Source: Saprospiraceae bacterium
GTDB taxonomy: Bacteria; Bacteroidota; Bacteroidia; Chitinophagales; Saprospiraceae
Assembly (NCBI GenBank): GCA_016787575.1
Contig: JAEUUO010000019.1
Location: 1-64,000, forward strand
Direction: 5' to 3'
DNA length: 64,000 nt
The position numbers and the translations under genes were made by a program. The notes below the pieces were generated by a model, which made no database searches, was not told the origin of the DNA, and saw only the letters and a program-made list of their open reading frames with translations. Shown piece by piece: positions 32,900-42,864 of this stretch; position 1 is the first letter of the stretch, and each line of letters begins with the position of its first letter.

Positions 32900-35800
32900 A
32901 TGTCTGAGAAAGGAATTGTGAAATGGCTCTTATTCGCCATAATCTTTGTTTGTCTTTTACAATTTGTTTATTATCTGCCAACAAACAGGGTAGAACGGGA
33001 TGCTGAACAGTATGCTCAAGATCAAAGTGCATCTATAACGGATGAGTTAGCCAAACAAACTGCTGTCAAAGCAAATCGGATTAAATACCTGGATTCACTT
33101 TCAAGTGAAAAAATCTTCAGGATTCCGCTTATTAAGGAATATACCTATTCCGATTTAAAGAAACAACAATTGGCCCTGGGTCTCGATTTGAAAGGTGGTA
33201 TGAGTTCTATTCTTCAAATTGATCTGAGTGAATTGTTGATTTCATTATCGAATAACAATCCGGATCCTGCTTTTAAAGCTGCTATTCACAATGCATCGGA
33301 ACGTATGAAATCCAGTCAAACGGATTTTATTACTCTTTTTACCCAAGAATTTCAAAAAGAATCCGGTGGAAAAAAATTAGCCACAATATTCTCCAGGGGT
33401 TCTTCAATGAAAGACCGCATCAACTTTGAATCCTCAGACATTGATGTAGCTCGTTTATTGCGTCAAATTGCTGATGAAACAGTTGATTTGACTTTTAAAC
33501 GTTTGAAAGATCGTATCGATAAATTAGGGGTCACTCAGCCAAACGTCTCTTTGGATAAAGCAAGAGATATGATTGTTGTGGAGTTACCTGGTATAGACAA
33601 TCCGGAGCGTGCCAGAAAATACCTTCAAGCCAGTGCTAAGCTGGAGTTTTGGGAAGTATACAGAAATATAGACCCGGGCGTTTATGAAGCAATTATCAAT
33701 GTTGATAAAAAATTAAAAGCACTTGCAAAAGGCGATACATCAACAGTAATAAAGGATGAATACACCTTAAAAAACAGGTATGAATTTAATCGGGATTCTT
33801 TAGGCAATCCCACAGATTCCAGCTTGGTTGGAACAGATACCATAAGAACTGCAGATCCTTTGTCGGACAAAGGACCTTTATTAAGCATTTTTACACCATC
33901 CGGAGGAGCAGCTGGTGCCTACTCAATAATTGGAACAGTTGAAAAATCAAACAGAAGTCGATTTATTGAATTGGTGACTAAACCGGAAGTCCAACCATTC
34001 CTGCCTTCTGATATGGAATTCAGGTTAGACCACAAACCTATAAAAAACACAAAAGACAACACAACTTCAACGACGTATGCTGTTTATGCAATCAAAAAAC
34101 GTCCGGGTGCGACGACAGCTCCTTTGGATGGCGAACACATTGCCAGAGCATCCGCCAATCCTGATAATGTGACTGGAGAAGTTGTAGTTAGTTTGGCAAT
34201 GGACAACAAAGGCTCAAAGATTTGGGGAGATATGACTACCAGAGCTGCTAATGACAATAAACGTGAAATAGCCATATTATTAGATGATGAAGTTGTTTCT
34301 TGCCCGAGCGTTCGCGAACCTATTTTAGGTGGAAATTCTCAAATTTCTGGAAGTTTTACCATCGATGAAGCAAAGGATCTAGCGAATATTTTACAAGTCG
34401 GGAAATTGCCGGCTAAAACTAAAATTGTACAAGAATCATTGGTTGGACCTTCACTTGGTAAAGAGAACATATCAAAATCATTGTGGTCAATTTTGGGTGG
34501 ATTTTTCCTTGTTTTGACCTTTATGGTCGTTTACTATACAGGAGGTGGTTTTGTTTCCATTGTCGCAATGTTTTTAAACGTACTTTTTATTTTGGCTACT
34601 CTGGCCTCTTTTGGAACTGTGTTAACCTTGCCTGGTATTGCTGGTCTGGTACTTACGATGGGTATCGCAGTAGATGCCAACGTGATCATCTATGAACGGA
34701 TTAAAGAAGAAATGGCTGCCGGTCGAACCTATTTAGAAGCTATCAAAAAAGGGTTCTATCATTCATATTCGGCAATTATAGATTCACACGTAACTTCTTT
34801 GCTTACCTGCATTGTATTGTTTATTTATGGTTTGGGTCCAATAAAGGGTTTTGCGATCGTTTTGATCATAGGAATTATTTTTTCTTTATTTACTTCTGTA
34901 TTGGTTTCCAGATTGATAATAGACTGGTGGACAATTACGAAAGGGAAAGCATTGGGATTTTCTAGCAGAGTTACAGAAACCGCGTTCAAACACATCAATA
35001 TAGATTGGGTAGGACATAGAAAATACAATTACATTTTTTCTCTTTGTTTGATTACTATAAGTTTTATTTCCTTTTTTACCAGAGGATTTGAATTGGGTGT
35101 GGAATTTAAAGGAGGTTATTCTTATAATGTTTCTTTTGATAAGAACATTGATGTAGAAGCTTTAAGAAACTCCTTGACTAAATCATTGGAAGGCAATCCG
35201 GTAGTAAAAAGCGTGGATTCTAAAAATACCTATAACATTACTACGTCCTATTTAATTAATGAAACGGGTGAAGATGTTGTTGAAAAAGTAAATCAAAAAT
35301 TGCTTGAAGGAATCAATGCCGCAACTGGAGAAGATGTTAAATATGAGGATTTTGTAAAAAATGAAAATTCAAGTACACATATTACTTCATTTAGTAAAGT
35401 TGGACCCATTATTGCGGATGATATCAAAGCCAGTGCGTATAAAGCTATCTTGTTGTCACTATTAGTGATATTTATTTATATCCTTTTTAGATTTTATAAA
35501 TGGCAATACAGTTTGGGATCTATTGTGGCTTTGTTTCATGATACCGTTGTTGTATTAGGTGCGTTTTCATTATTTCATGGAAGACTACCTTTTGCAATGG
35601 AGGTTGACCAAACACTGATAGCAGCTGTATTGACGATCATCGGTTATTCCATGAACGATACAGTAATTGTATTTGATAGGATCAGGGAATTTTTAAGAAT
35701 GGACACCGACCGGTCTGATAAAGATTTAGTAAATGCAGCAATCAATACAACATTGTCAAGAACAATCAATACTTCATTGGCAACCATGTTGACGATTATA

Positions 35801-35986
35801 CTGCTCTTTTTCTTTGGAGGATCAAGTACCAAAGGATTTTGCTTTGCTATGATCATTGGAATTATCATTGGAACATATTCTTCGATTTGTGTTGCAATGC
35901 CTATTGTAATTGATTTTACCAAAAATTTAAAATACACGATAAAAAAAGAGACGAGTAAGCTTACAAAACAAGTAGCGAAAGTTTAA
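32900..35986 (+). CDS. secDF: Fused protein translocase subunit SecDF
   Basis: SecDF uses the proton gradient to pull proteins through SecYEG on the outer face. The 1028-residue product joins SecD (1-680) and SecF (700-1000), the form usual in Bacteroidota. SecD features are LGLDLKGGMSSILQI near 95-110, the P1 head, and membrane motifs GLVLTMGIAVDANVIIYERIKEE (about 585-607). SecF features are FELGVEFKGGYSY and ILTIIGYSMNDTVIVFDRIRE (about 910-930). Twelve membrane segments fit the pattern. It has its own promoter and a strong terminator, so it is monocistronic. Confidence 0.96.
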   Translation: MSEKGIVKWLLFAIIFVCLLQFVYYLPTNRVERDAEQYAQDQSASITDELAKQTAVKANRIKYLDSLSSEKIFRIPLIKEYTYSDLKKQQLALGLDLKGGMSSILQIDLSELLISLSNNNPDPAFKAAIHNASERMKSSQTDFITLFTQEFQKESGGKKLATIFSRGSSMKDRINFESSDIDVARLLRQIADETVDLTFKRLKDRIDKLGVTQPNVSLDKARDMIVVELPGIDNPERARKYLQASAKLEFWEVYRNIDPGVYEAIINVDKKLKALAKGDTSTVIKDEYTLKNRYEFNRDSLGNPTDSSLVGTDTIRTADPLSDKGPLLSIFTPSGGAAGAYSIIGTVEKSNRSRFIELVTKPEVQPFLPSDMEFRLDHKPIKNTKDNTTSTTYAVYAIKKRPGATTAPLDGEHIARASANPDNVTGEVVVSLAMDNKGSKIWGDMTTRAANDNKREIAILLDDEVVSCPSVREPILGGNSQISGSFTIDEAKDLANILQVGKLPAKTKIVQESLVGPSLGKENISKSLWSILGGFFLVLTFMVVYYTGGGFVSIVAMFLNVLFILATLASFGTVLTLPGIAGLVLTMGIAVDANVIIYERIKEEMAAGRTYLEAIKKGFYHSYSAIIDSHVTSLLTCIVLFIYGLGPIKGFAIVLIIGIIFSLFTSVLVSRLIIDWWTITKGKALGFSSRVTETAFKHINIDWVGHRKYNYIFSLCLITISFISFFTRGFELGVEFKGGYSYNVSFDKNIDVEALRNSLTKSLEGNPVVKSVDSKNTYNITTSYLINETGEDVVEKVNQKLLEGINAATGEDVKYEDFVKNENSSTHITSFSKVGPIIADDIKASAYKAILLSLLVIFIYILFRFYKWQYSLGSIVALFHDTVVVLGAFSLFHGRLPFAMEVDQTLIAAVLTIIGYSMNDTVIVFDRIREFLRMDTDRSDKDLVNAAINTTLSRTINTSLATMLTIILLFFFGGSSTKGFCFAMIIGIIIGTYSSICVAMPIVIDFTKNLKYTIKKETSKLTKQVAKV

Positions 35987-36000
35987 GCTTAAAATTATTA

Positions 36001-36044
36001 AAAAGCGCCATTTAGCCCAGAGTTAAATGGCGCTTTTGTTTTTA
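36001..36044 (+). terminator. Strong rho-independent terminator after secDF
   Basis: AAAAGCGCCATTTA (36001-36014) and TAAATGGCGCTTTT (36024-36037) form a perfect 14-base stem with a 9-base loop, followed by GTTTTTATT. The A and T flanks make it usable in both directions, but only secDF ends here. Confidence 0.9.
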
Positions 36045-36126
36045 TTAATACCATATTAATGTTTTCAAACATTCAATTATTTTGGTTTTTATATAACTTT
36101 AAAACCTTTAGAACGTTATTAGCTAA

Positions 36127-38067
36127 ATGAGCAGAATTGGATTTTTGTTGATCTTAATTTTGACAGCTTGTAGCTATCAAATTAAAATTAAAACAGGAGA
36201 TCAAGCTTTTCAAAGTAAGCAATATGCGAATGCTATAGGCTTTTATAAGCAGGAATTAGATCACGTATCTGATCAAAAAGACAAAGCATACAAAGCATTT
36301 AAATTAGCCCAGAGTTGCAAATATTTAAGTGACTATGACCAAGCGCGGTCGTGGTTTAAAAAGGCCTACGATTGGAATTATGGCTTGAAAGCTTTGGAAG
36401 AGTATGCCATAGCATTAAAGAATACAGGCGATTATGAAGCGGCTATTTTAGCTTATCAGGAATTAATGCAAGAGTTAAAAGGTGGACAAGAGTATAAGAA
36501 GGATATTCAAATTTGTAAGTTAAATTTAGAGTGGCTTAAGCAAAAATCAGTTTATTATTATAAATTGACGAACCTGACTGCTGTGAATGATAAAGCTTCA
36601 GATTATTCAGCTGTCTTAAACAAAGGCACGGCTCTTTATTTTGTTTCAGATAGACTTTCAGAATTAAAACATAACAATAGTAAATTTGCCTGGACAGGTA
36701 GAAGCTTTTCAGATATTTATTTGTTTGACAATGGAAAGGTAGAATTAATGCCAGAGCCTATTAATAGCAATGCAAATGAAGGTCCTTTTTGTTTTAATAG
36801 CTTAGGCAATAAATTATTTTTTACTAGATGTGATGCAAATGATCAGGTAGAAGACTTTTGCCAAATTTATGAATCTGAATTTGTTGAAGGAACTTGGACT
36901 GAACCAGATTGGCTGGATTTCGGTTTTAGAAATGCCAATGTTATTCATCCGGCTTTGTATAAGTCTGATTCAATTTTAATTTTTAGTTCGAATGCATCAG
37001 GTGGTGTTGGACAATATGACTTGTATATTAGTTATTTACAAAAGGATGGTTGGTCAGTGCCTGTAAATTTAGGCGAACCAGTGAATTCGGTTATGGATGA
37101 AAAATTTCCGGTCTGGTATGAAGATACACTTTATTTCAGTAGCAACGGCCATCCTGGATTGGGTGGATTGGATGTTTTCAAAACCTACAAATTTAAAGAT
37201 TCAAAATGGGTGCCTCCTGTAAATTTGAAAGTGGACATTAATTCGGAAGCTGATGATTTTGGTTTTTTTGTTGACAAGAATTTTGTAGCGAATGATACAG
37301 TTTTTCAAAAAGCCTTTTTGTCTTCAAATAGAAGCTTTAATCGTCAAGATGAAATTTATTCCCTGGAATTAAAAAAGAGAACGCAAGAATTGCAACCTCC
37401 TGGACCTAAAAAATATAAATGGGAAGTTCAAGTAAACATACAATTTGTTGCAGCTGAATCATATAAATCAGCCGATAAAAAACAGCTTGATTCTGTAGAT
37501 TTAATTGAAAAATTATCCAGAAACTATGTCAACACCAAGTCGAATTCAAAAATCACATTGAAAGTTCTTCCTGGAGAATCCTATACGTTTTTAGCCAGTC
37601 GAAAAAATTATTTAAACAACGAATTTTCATTCAACACCCCTCCACAACCTGATTTGACTTCGGATAGTTTATTTGTATTGAATGTGGAAGTAGAGTTAAT
37701 TCCTGTCCGATTTGACGAAGAATTTGTTATTCCGGAGTTGTATTATGATTTTGATAAATGGGATATTAGACAGGATGCGGTTTCTTCTTTGACAAAATTA
37801 AAAAACATGTTGATTACCAATCCATTAATAAAAATCAGATTGGGCTCACACACAGACTGCAGAGGAGAAGAACAATACAATCTGGATTTATCGGAAAAAA
37901 GGGCGCATTCAGCTATGCAGTGGCTTATTGAAAACGGAATTAAGGGCAGTCGGTTGTATCATACAGGTTATGGTGAAAAAGATCCGGCTATCGACTGTGT
38001 TTGCGATAAGTGTTCGGAAGTCGAACATCAGAAGAACAGGCGAACGACCTTTACTTTAATTAAATGA
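36127..38067 (+). CDS. PorE-like OmpA-family lipoprotein (TPR, beta-propeller, OmpA domain)
   Basis: The 646-residue product has a lipobox LTAC at residues 12-15. The order of parts is a TPR region (20-140; YANAIGFYKQELDHV, YEAAILAYQELMQEL), a PD40/WD40-like beta-propeller (150-420; LYFVSDR, NEGPFCFNSLGNKLFFTR, ILIFSSNASGGVGQYDLYIS, LYFSSNGHPGLGGLDVFK), a short beta domain (430-530), and an OmpA C-terminal peptidoglycan-binding domain (ELYYDFDKWDIRQDA, RLGSHTDCRGEEQYNLDLSEKRA). This is the same architecture as PorE of the type IX secretion system, which anchors the complex to peptidoglycan. Paralogues with this layout are numerous in the phylum, so the PorE role is inferred. Confidence 0.8.
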   Translation: MSRIGFLLILILTACSYQIKIKTGDQAFQSKQYANAIGFYKQELDHVSDQKDKAYKAFKLAQSCKYLSDYDQARSWFKKAYDWNYGLKALEEYAIALKNTGDYEAAILAYQELMQELKGGQEYKKDIQICKLNLEWLKQKSVYYYKLTNLTAVNDKASDYSAVLNKGTALYFVSDRLSELKHNNSKFAWTGRSFSDIYLFDNGKVELMPEPINSNANEGPFCFNSLGNKLFFTRCDANDQVEDFCQIYESEFVEGTWTEPDWLDFGFRNANVIHPALYKSDSILIFSSNASGGVGQYDLYISYLQKDGWSVPVNLGEPVNSVMDEKFPVWYEDTLYFSSNGHPGLGGLDVFKTYKFKDSKWVPPVNLKVDINSEADDFGFFVDKNFVANDTVFQKAFLSSNRSFNRQDEIYSLELKKRTQELQPPGPKKYKWEVQVNIQFVAAESYKSADKKQLDSVDLIEKLSRNYVNTKSNSKITLKVLPGESYTFLASRKNYLNNEFSFNTPPQPDLTSDSLFVLNVEVELIPVRFDEEFVIPELYYDFDKWDIRQDAVSSLTKLKNMLITNPLIKIRLGSHTDCRGEEQYNLDLSEKRAHSAMQWLIENGIKGSRLYHTGYGEKDPAIDCVCDKCSEVEHQKNRRTTFTLIK

Positions 38068-39472
38068 AATGACGGATTAAAAGATACAAGCCCCCACTTA
38101 ATAAAATGGTTGCAGGCAATGTCAATATCCAGGCTAAGACAATGTTTTTAACCGTTCCTTTTTGAAGATTTTTAATCCCTTTTGATGCGACCATTGCTCC
38201 AGCAACACCTGAAGATAAAACATGGGTCGTTGAAACAGGCAATCCCAAACCGGATGCAAGACCAATTGTACTTGAAGCCACCAATTCTGCAGAGGCGCCT
38301 TCCGCAAAAGTCATATGCCGTTTGCCTATTTTTTCACCGATGGTTACAACTATACGTTTCCAACCTATCATAGTCCCAATGCCCAGTGATATTGAAATTA
38401 AAAGAATCGTCCATGCCGGGACATAGGTTGTATACTTATTCAATTGGTGAATTCCGTCTTTTAAAATTTTCTGATTTGATTTTTCAGTAATTAAATTAGG
38501 TTCAGTAACAATTACTTTGAGCTCTTTTGATAAAACACCCATTTGTTTGCGAGCGATCATCAGTTGCCTGCCCTGGCTTATGTTTAGGCTCTCAATGTAT
38601 TTCTCAAAATGCTCCAATTTATCAGCGCTTGCACATAATGTGCGTTCCATTTCAAAATTCAGGGTTGATTCGCGATTCAGCGATTCTTTCATCATTTTAA
38701 GAGTATGAGCAAATTCATCTTTATTAAAATCGGGGGCCAATGCATATTGGACTGGCATAAAAGCCATCAAGACGATTAGCATAAGTCCAACACCTTTTTG
38801 TCCATCATTGCTGCCGTGAAAAAAACTTACCAGCGTGCAGGTTCCAATCAGGATGCTTCTTAACCAAAATGGAGGAGGTTGATCGTTTTCAGGTTCCTTA
38901 AAGATGGTTTTATCCTTTATAAAAGATTTTAGCATAAACATTAAAACAATGGCCATTGAAAATCCAAAAAGCGGTGAAATGAGCAATGAATTCATGATCT
39001 TATAGGCTTCCCCCCAATTTACGCCAACTTTGTCTCCACTTCCAGGCAATAAAGAAAAAACGATTCCAACCCCTAGTAATGATCCAATCATTGTATGTGA
39101 ACTTGAACAAGGTATTCCAAAATACCAGGTACCCACATTCCAGATAATCGCTCCTACTAAAGCCGCTACAATCATTGCAATTGCTTCAGAAAAATTACGG
39201 GATAGTACTGATTCCAAGGGAATAAGAGCAGCTATTTTGCCAGCAACTGCCATCCCAAACAGATAAGAACTGCATAAAACACCTAGGAAATTCCAAATTC
39301 CCGACCAAATCACAGCCGGAATGGGTTTGAGACTTTTAGTGTAGATTACCGTTGCAACTGCATTTGCTGTGTCATGAAAGCCATTGACAAATTCAAAAAC
39401 ACAAACGGTAACAATGCACAAAATGCAAATTATGGCCATTGTGCCCTGCAAATCAAAATTTATTTCAAACAC
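38060..39472 (-). CDS. pit: Inorganic phosphate transporter, PitA/PHO4 family
   Basis: The 470-residue product has the Pit signature at both halves: FVNGFHDTANAVATVIYTKSLKP near residues 28-50 and GLASGLGLPVSTTHVLSSGVAGAM near 400-425. About ten to twelve membrane helices flank a central hydrophilic coiled-coil stretch (residues 235-330). Pit proteins carry metal phosphate with protons. The stop overlaps the PorE-like stop by eight bases (convergent). ATG 39472 is used; an ATG 11 codons later is possible. No phoU-like gene is adjacent. Confidence 0.92.
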   Translation of the reverse strand: MFEINFDLQGTMAIICILCIVTVCVFEFVNGFHDTANAVATVIYTKSLKPIPAVIWSGIWNFLGVLCSSYLFGMAVAGKIAALIPLESVLSRNFSEAIAMIVAALVGAIIWNVGTWYFGIPCSSSHTMIGSLLGVGIVFSLLPGSGDKVGVNWGEAYKIMNSLLISPLFGFSMAIVLMFMLKSFIKDKTIFKEPENDQPPPFWLRSILIGTCTLVSFFHGSNDGQKGVGLMLIVLMAFMPVQYALAPDFNKDEFAHTLKMMKESLNRESTLNFEMERTLCASADKLEHFEKYIESLNISQGRQLMIARKQMGVLSKELKVIVTEPNLITEKSNQKILKDGIHQLNKYTTYVPAWTILLISISLGIGTMIGWKRIVVTIGEKIGKRHMTFAEGASAELVASSTIGLASGLGLPVSTTHVLSSGVAGAMVASKGIKNLQKGTVKNIVLAWILTLPATILLSGGLYLLIRHFI

Positions 39473-39570
39473 TCCAACTAATTTTAGACTTTGGGATTCG
39501 TAAATTTACACGGTTTGTCGGAAATGAAATGCTGAGTTTGAATTTTTATTATTAAATACTATTTTCAGGT

Positions 39571-40419
39571 ATGAATATTTTTAAATTTATTATAAAACTA
39601 TTGATTTTAATCGTTTTAATCGCTTTAAGGTATGGCTTGGGGTCTGCATTTCTGCAATCTTTTGTAGACAACTCGAATTTACTCTATCCGCTTTTTAGTT
39701 TTCTGATATTTTGGACATCTGTCAATTTGATCATCCGGCTTAGCCAGTTTATTTATCGCAAACGAAAGAAATTTGGCCACAAATACTCTGACAATGTCAT
39801 AATTGGTCTTCAAAATATATATTACATCTTATCTGGTATTGGTATTGTGGTGATGGTGCTTGGATTCTTTGGTTTAAAACCAGAGGAATTGCTTACTTCA
39901 CTGAGTATCGTAGCAGCGGCTATTGCAATTATTTCTAAAGAATTGGTTACAGATATTATTTGTGGCTTTAACATTAGTTTTTCGCGTGATTTGGCAATTG
40001 GAGATTATGTTCGAATCGGTGATCACAAAGGAAAAGTAATTGATATTAATATTCATAAAATCGTGTTACAAAACGACGATGATGATATTATTTACATTTC
40101 AAATACAAAAGCATATTTTAGTGATTTAGTAAATTTTACCCAGAAAGAAATCAGAAAATACAATTTGGACTTTACATTGTCACATAATTTAAAAATAAGC
40201 AAATTAGAATTGGAAAAGCATATTGTTGATGTGCTAGAAAAGTTTATACCTGACTATGAAAAATACTCTGCAATTTTTAAAATTGTTAATATCGGAAAAG
40301 ATGATATTCGATATAAATTACAATTTTCTTTAAACAAAGTAGATCCATTAATTGAGCAAGAAATTAAAGCAAAGATTTTAAATGAGGTTCATAAATTAAT
40401 TCAAACTGGAAATTTTTAG
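39571..40419 (+). CDS. Mechanosensitive ion channel, MscS family
   Basis: The 282-residue product has three to four N-terminal membrane helices (5-25, 40-62, 85-105, 110-130), a pore-lining segment with TSLSIVAAAIAIISKELVTDI, then the MscS beta domain with DLAIGDYVRIGDHKGKVIDINIHKIVL and YISNTKAY, and an alpha/beta C-terminal domain. It opens under membrane tension to release solutes on osmotic downshock. Length is close to E. coli MscS (286). It stands alone between the phosphate permease and a convergent gene. Confidence 0.92.
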   Translation: MNIFKFIIKLLILIVLIALRYGLGSAFLQSFVDNSNLLYPLFSFLIFWTSVNLIIRLSQFIYRKRKKFGHKYSDNVIIGLQNIYYILSGIGIVVMVLGFFGLKPEELLTSLSIVAAAIAIISKELVTDIICGFNISFSRDLAIGDYVRIGDHKGKVIDINIHKIVLQNDDDDIIYISNTKAYFSDLVNFTQKEIRKYNLDFTLSHNLKISKLELEKHIVDVLEKFIPDYEKYSAIFKIVNIGKDDIRYKLQFSLNKVDPLIEQEIKAKILNEVHKLIQTGNF

Positions 40420-40442
40420 GATCCTATATTCTACTCTGGAAT

Positions 40443-41333
40443 TTATTTGCTATGTTTTGTTACTAGATAAACTCCTGTTAAACTAACAACTGCACCAACA
40501 AGAATCCAAAAATTTATAAGTTCCCCAAGAAGCAGGGCTCCTAGCATTACTGCGATTATTGGGTTAATGTAAGTATGAATACTTACCAGCGTAACCGGCA
40601 AGTGATTCAAACAATAAATAAAACATGAATAGGCTACCAACGAACCTAAAACAATAGCGTAAGCCCATATTAAAATGTGGTATGTTTCAATTTCAATGTT
40701 CCATGGTTTTTCAAATAACAAAGAAATGACCAAAACGGGTATGCCGCCAAATAGCATTTGGAAACCGGCAGACATAAATGGATTGTAATTGTGTTTTTTG
40801 ATTTTACTGTAAACAGATCCAATTGCCCAGGTGACAATGGAAAGCATTGTAAATAAAATTCCTATTATAGAAGCTCTGCCAGGATGCATCCCGATTTTTT
40901 GCAGACAAATGATTAATATGCCTAAACAACCTAAAATTAAACCAATCCATGTCCACTTTGAGATATGATGATCCTTTTGAAGCATTGACATTAAAAAAGC
41001 AATTAGAATGGGTGAAAATGTTGCAAGAATTGCAGAAATTCCACTATCAATATACTGTAGCCCATAAATGCCCAATCCATTACCTCCACTTATTAATAAC
41101 AATCCTAAAATCAGTTGTAGTTTAATAAAAGAGCGGTCAGGCCATTTTAATTTTTTTATCAAAAACAAATAGGCCAGCAATAAAATTGCTGCAGTCAATT
41201 GCCTGATAGAAGTAAAAAAAAGTGGAGGCATGCTACTGACTCCAAGTTTGTTTATAAGATAGGTTGTTCCCCAAATGATACAAACTGCCACTAAGGCGGC
41301 AAGTGCACGTCTGTTTTCATATTGTTTGAGCAT
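40443..41333 (-). CDS. EamA-family (DMT superfamily) transporter
   Basis: The 296-residue product has ten hydrophobic segments in two EamA repeats: RALAALVAVCIIWGTTYLINKLG (about 8-30) and IGILFTMLSIVTWAIGSVYSKIKK (about 153-176), the latter with the typical WAxGSVYxK beginning of the second repeat. EamA proteins export amino acids or other metabolites; the substrate is not evident. Its start codon touches the ferredoxin stop, so it is the last gene of a three-gene operon with the ferredoxin and its reductase. Confidence 0.88.
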   Translation of the reverse strand: MLKQYENRRALAALVAVCIIWGTTYLINKLGVSSMPPLFFTSIRQLTAAILLLAYLFLIKKLKWPDRSFIKLQLILGLLLISGGNGLGIYGLQYIDSGISAILATFSPILIAFLMSMLQKDHHISKWTWIGLILGCLGILIICLQKIGMHPGRASIIGILFTMLSIVTWAIGSVYSKIKKHNYNPFMSAGFQMLFGGIPVLVISLLFEKPWNIEIETYHILIWAYAIVLGSLVAYSCFIYCLNHLPVTLVSIHTYINPIIAVMLGALLLGELINFWILVGAVVSLTGVYLVTKHSK

Positions 41334-41651
41334 TTATAGATCAGCAATTTCAATGATCAATTGATCCAAATAATCTCCAACAGGAAGTTGACAGGACAAG
41401 CGACTGTTTGTCTCACTGTTTACAAGGCTGTCTAAGAGCTGTTCTTCAGCTTCTTTCATTTCAGGCAAAATGTGGTTTGAGTGAATATAAACATGGCAAG
41501 AAGCACAAAGAGCCATTCCGCCACAAGTTCCCAATATGGGCAACTCAGATGCTTTTAATAATTCCATTAAACTATAAGAGGCTTCATTTGGAATTTGAAT
41601 AAGATGATCAATTTGATTTTTGTCTCTTATATAAATAGTAAGCCATTCCAT
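41334..41651 (-). CDS. [2Fe-2S] plant/adrenodoxin-type ferredoxin
   Basis: The 105-residue product has the cluster motif C43-x5-C49-x2-C52 (GTCGGMALCASCH) and a fourth Cys87 (RLSCQLP), the arrangement of adrenodoxin/ISC-type ferredoxins. It should transfer single electrons from the adjacent flavin reductase to a partner not identified here. There are 34 bp between the reductase stop and this start. Confidence 0.9.
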   Translation of the reverse strand: MEWLTIYIRDKNQIDHLIQIPNEASYSLMELLKASELPILGTCGGMALCASCHVYIHSNHILPEMKEAEEQLLDSLVNSETNSRLSCQLPVGDYLDQLIIEIADL

Positions 41652-41685
41652 TAATTCAAAATTTTATAAAGGTTAATGGATTGGA

Positions 41686-42690
41686 TCATAAATTGTTTAT
41701 GCCTGTTACGGTTGTATATTTAAAACTGGGTTTCTTGCCTTCATTTATTATTTTGTAGGCAGATTGCATCATAAGTGTAGCTTCATGAAACCCGCAAAGG
41801 ATCAATTTTAATTTTCCTGGGTAATTATTAATGTCTCCAATGGCGTAAATACCTGGAATGTTAGTGCTGTAATCCAATGTGTTTACATCAATTGCATTTT
41901 TATTTATGTGAAGACCCCAGTCGGAAATAGGACCTAATTTTGGACTCAATCCAAACAAAGGAATTAAATAGGATGTCTCAATTTCAATAGAACCTTGTTC
42001 CGTGTGGATAACCAAGCTTTCCAATTTTTGATTTCCTTTTAATGTTTCAAGCTCGGCATTCAATATGACTTTAACTTTTTTTGCTTGCTCAAGTTTTTTG
42101 AGTTTTTCAACTGATTCCGGAGCAGCCCTAAATTCAGACCTCCTGTGAATTAAATAGATTGAAGCCGCGATGTCTGCTAAGTAAATACACCAATCCAATG
42201 CAGAATCTCCACCTCCAGCAATGGCAATGTGCTTGCCCCGGTATTTTTCAGGGTCTTTAACAATATAATCTACCCCATGGTTTTCATAGTCCTCCAAATG
42301 TTCTAATTCAGGTTTTCTTGGTTCAAAACAGCCCAGACCTCCAGCAATAGCTATTACTTTAGATTTGATCCGCGTTCCAAGATGAGTTACGATTTCAAAT
42401 CCTTCAGATCCATGATTTAATAAATATTCCGCACGTTCGCCTAAAGTAAAGCCGGGATTAAATGGTTCAATTTGCTTTAACAAGTTGGAAACCAATTCAC
42501 TGGCTAACACTTCAGGATACCCTGGAATATCGTAAATTGGTTTTTTAGGATAAATTTCTGATAGCTGCCCTCCAGCCACTGGTAAGTAGTCAATTAGATG
42601 ACATTTCATTTTTAACAATCCTGCTTCAAAAACAGCAAATAAACCGCAAGGACCTGCCCCAATTATAGCAATATCGGTATGAATCTCCAT
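41686..42690 (-). CDS. Ferredoxin-NADP+ reductase, thioredoxin-reductase type
   Basis: The 334-residue product (ATG 42690; a TTG at 42702 is rejected) has an N-terminal FAD motif AIIGAGPCGLFAVFEAGL, a second Rossmann motif IAIAGGGDSALDWCIYLAD near residues 160-180, and the C-terminal TNIPGIYAIGDINNYPGKL motif. It lacks the CxxC redox pair of thioredoxin reductase, which fits the TrxR-like ferredoxin/flavodoxin reductases of Gram-positives and Bacteroidota. The following gene is a [2Fe-2S] ferredoxin, supporting the role. A consensus promoter lies directly upstream. Confidence 0.9.
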   Translation of the reverse strand: MEIHTDIAIIGAGPCGLFAVFEAGLLKMKCHLIDYLPVAGGQLSEIYPKKPIYDIPGYPEVLASELVSNLLKQIEPFNPGFTLGERAEYLLNHGSEGFEIVTHLGTRIKSKVIAIAGGLGCFEPRKPELEHLEDYENHGVDYIVKDPEKYRGKHIAIAGGGDSALDWCIYLADIAASIYLIHRRSEFRAAPESVEKLKKLEQAKKVKVILNAELETLKGNQKLESLVIHTEQGSIEIETSYLIPLFGLSPKLGPISDWGLHINKNAIDVNTLDYSTNIPGIYAIGDINNYPGKLKLILCGFHEATLMMQSAYKIINEGKKPSFKYTTVTGINNL

Positions 42691-42699
42691 TTTGAATCG

Positions 42700-42730
42700 C
42701 AAAGCTAAAGAAAAACAACCCTTCTCCCAA
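42700..42730 (-). promoter_or_regulatory. Promoter of the reductase-ferredoxin-EamA operon
   Basis: On the minus strand TTG (42730-42728) is followed after 20 bases by TAGCTTTG (42707-42700), an exact match to the Bacteroidota TTG/TAnnTTTG arrangement. The start codon follows nine bases later, leaving a leader of only a few bases. Confidence 0.65.
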
Positions 42731-42864
42731 TTGCTACGTATAGACTATTCAGGATACGTTCCTGGTTTTTAGTTAAATTTTTTCTAATCTTTGTTAAACG
42801 ATTTCATATAATAACAGTCATAATTCATATAACTTCAATTTTTATCACTTAAAATATTTTTCCA

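Noticed and set aside
33682..34275. Antisense frames in secDF
   Set aside because: SecD motifs are continuous on the plus strand, and codon pattern there explains the open minus frames.
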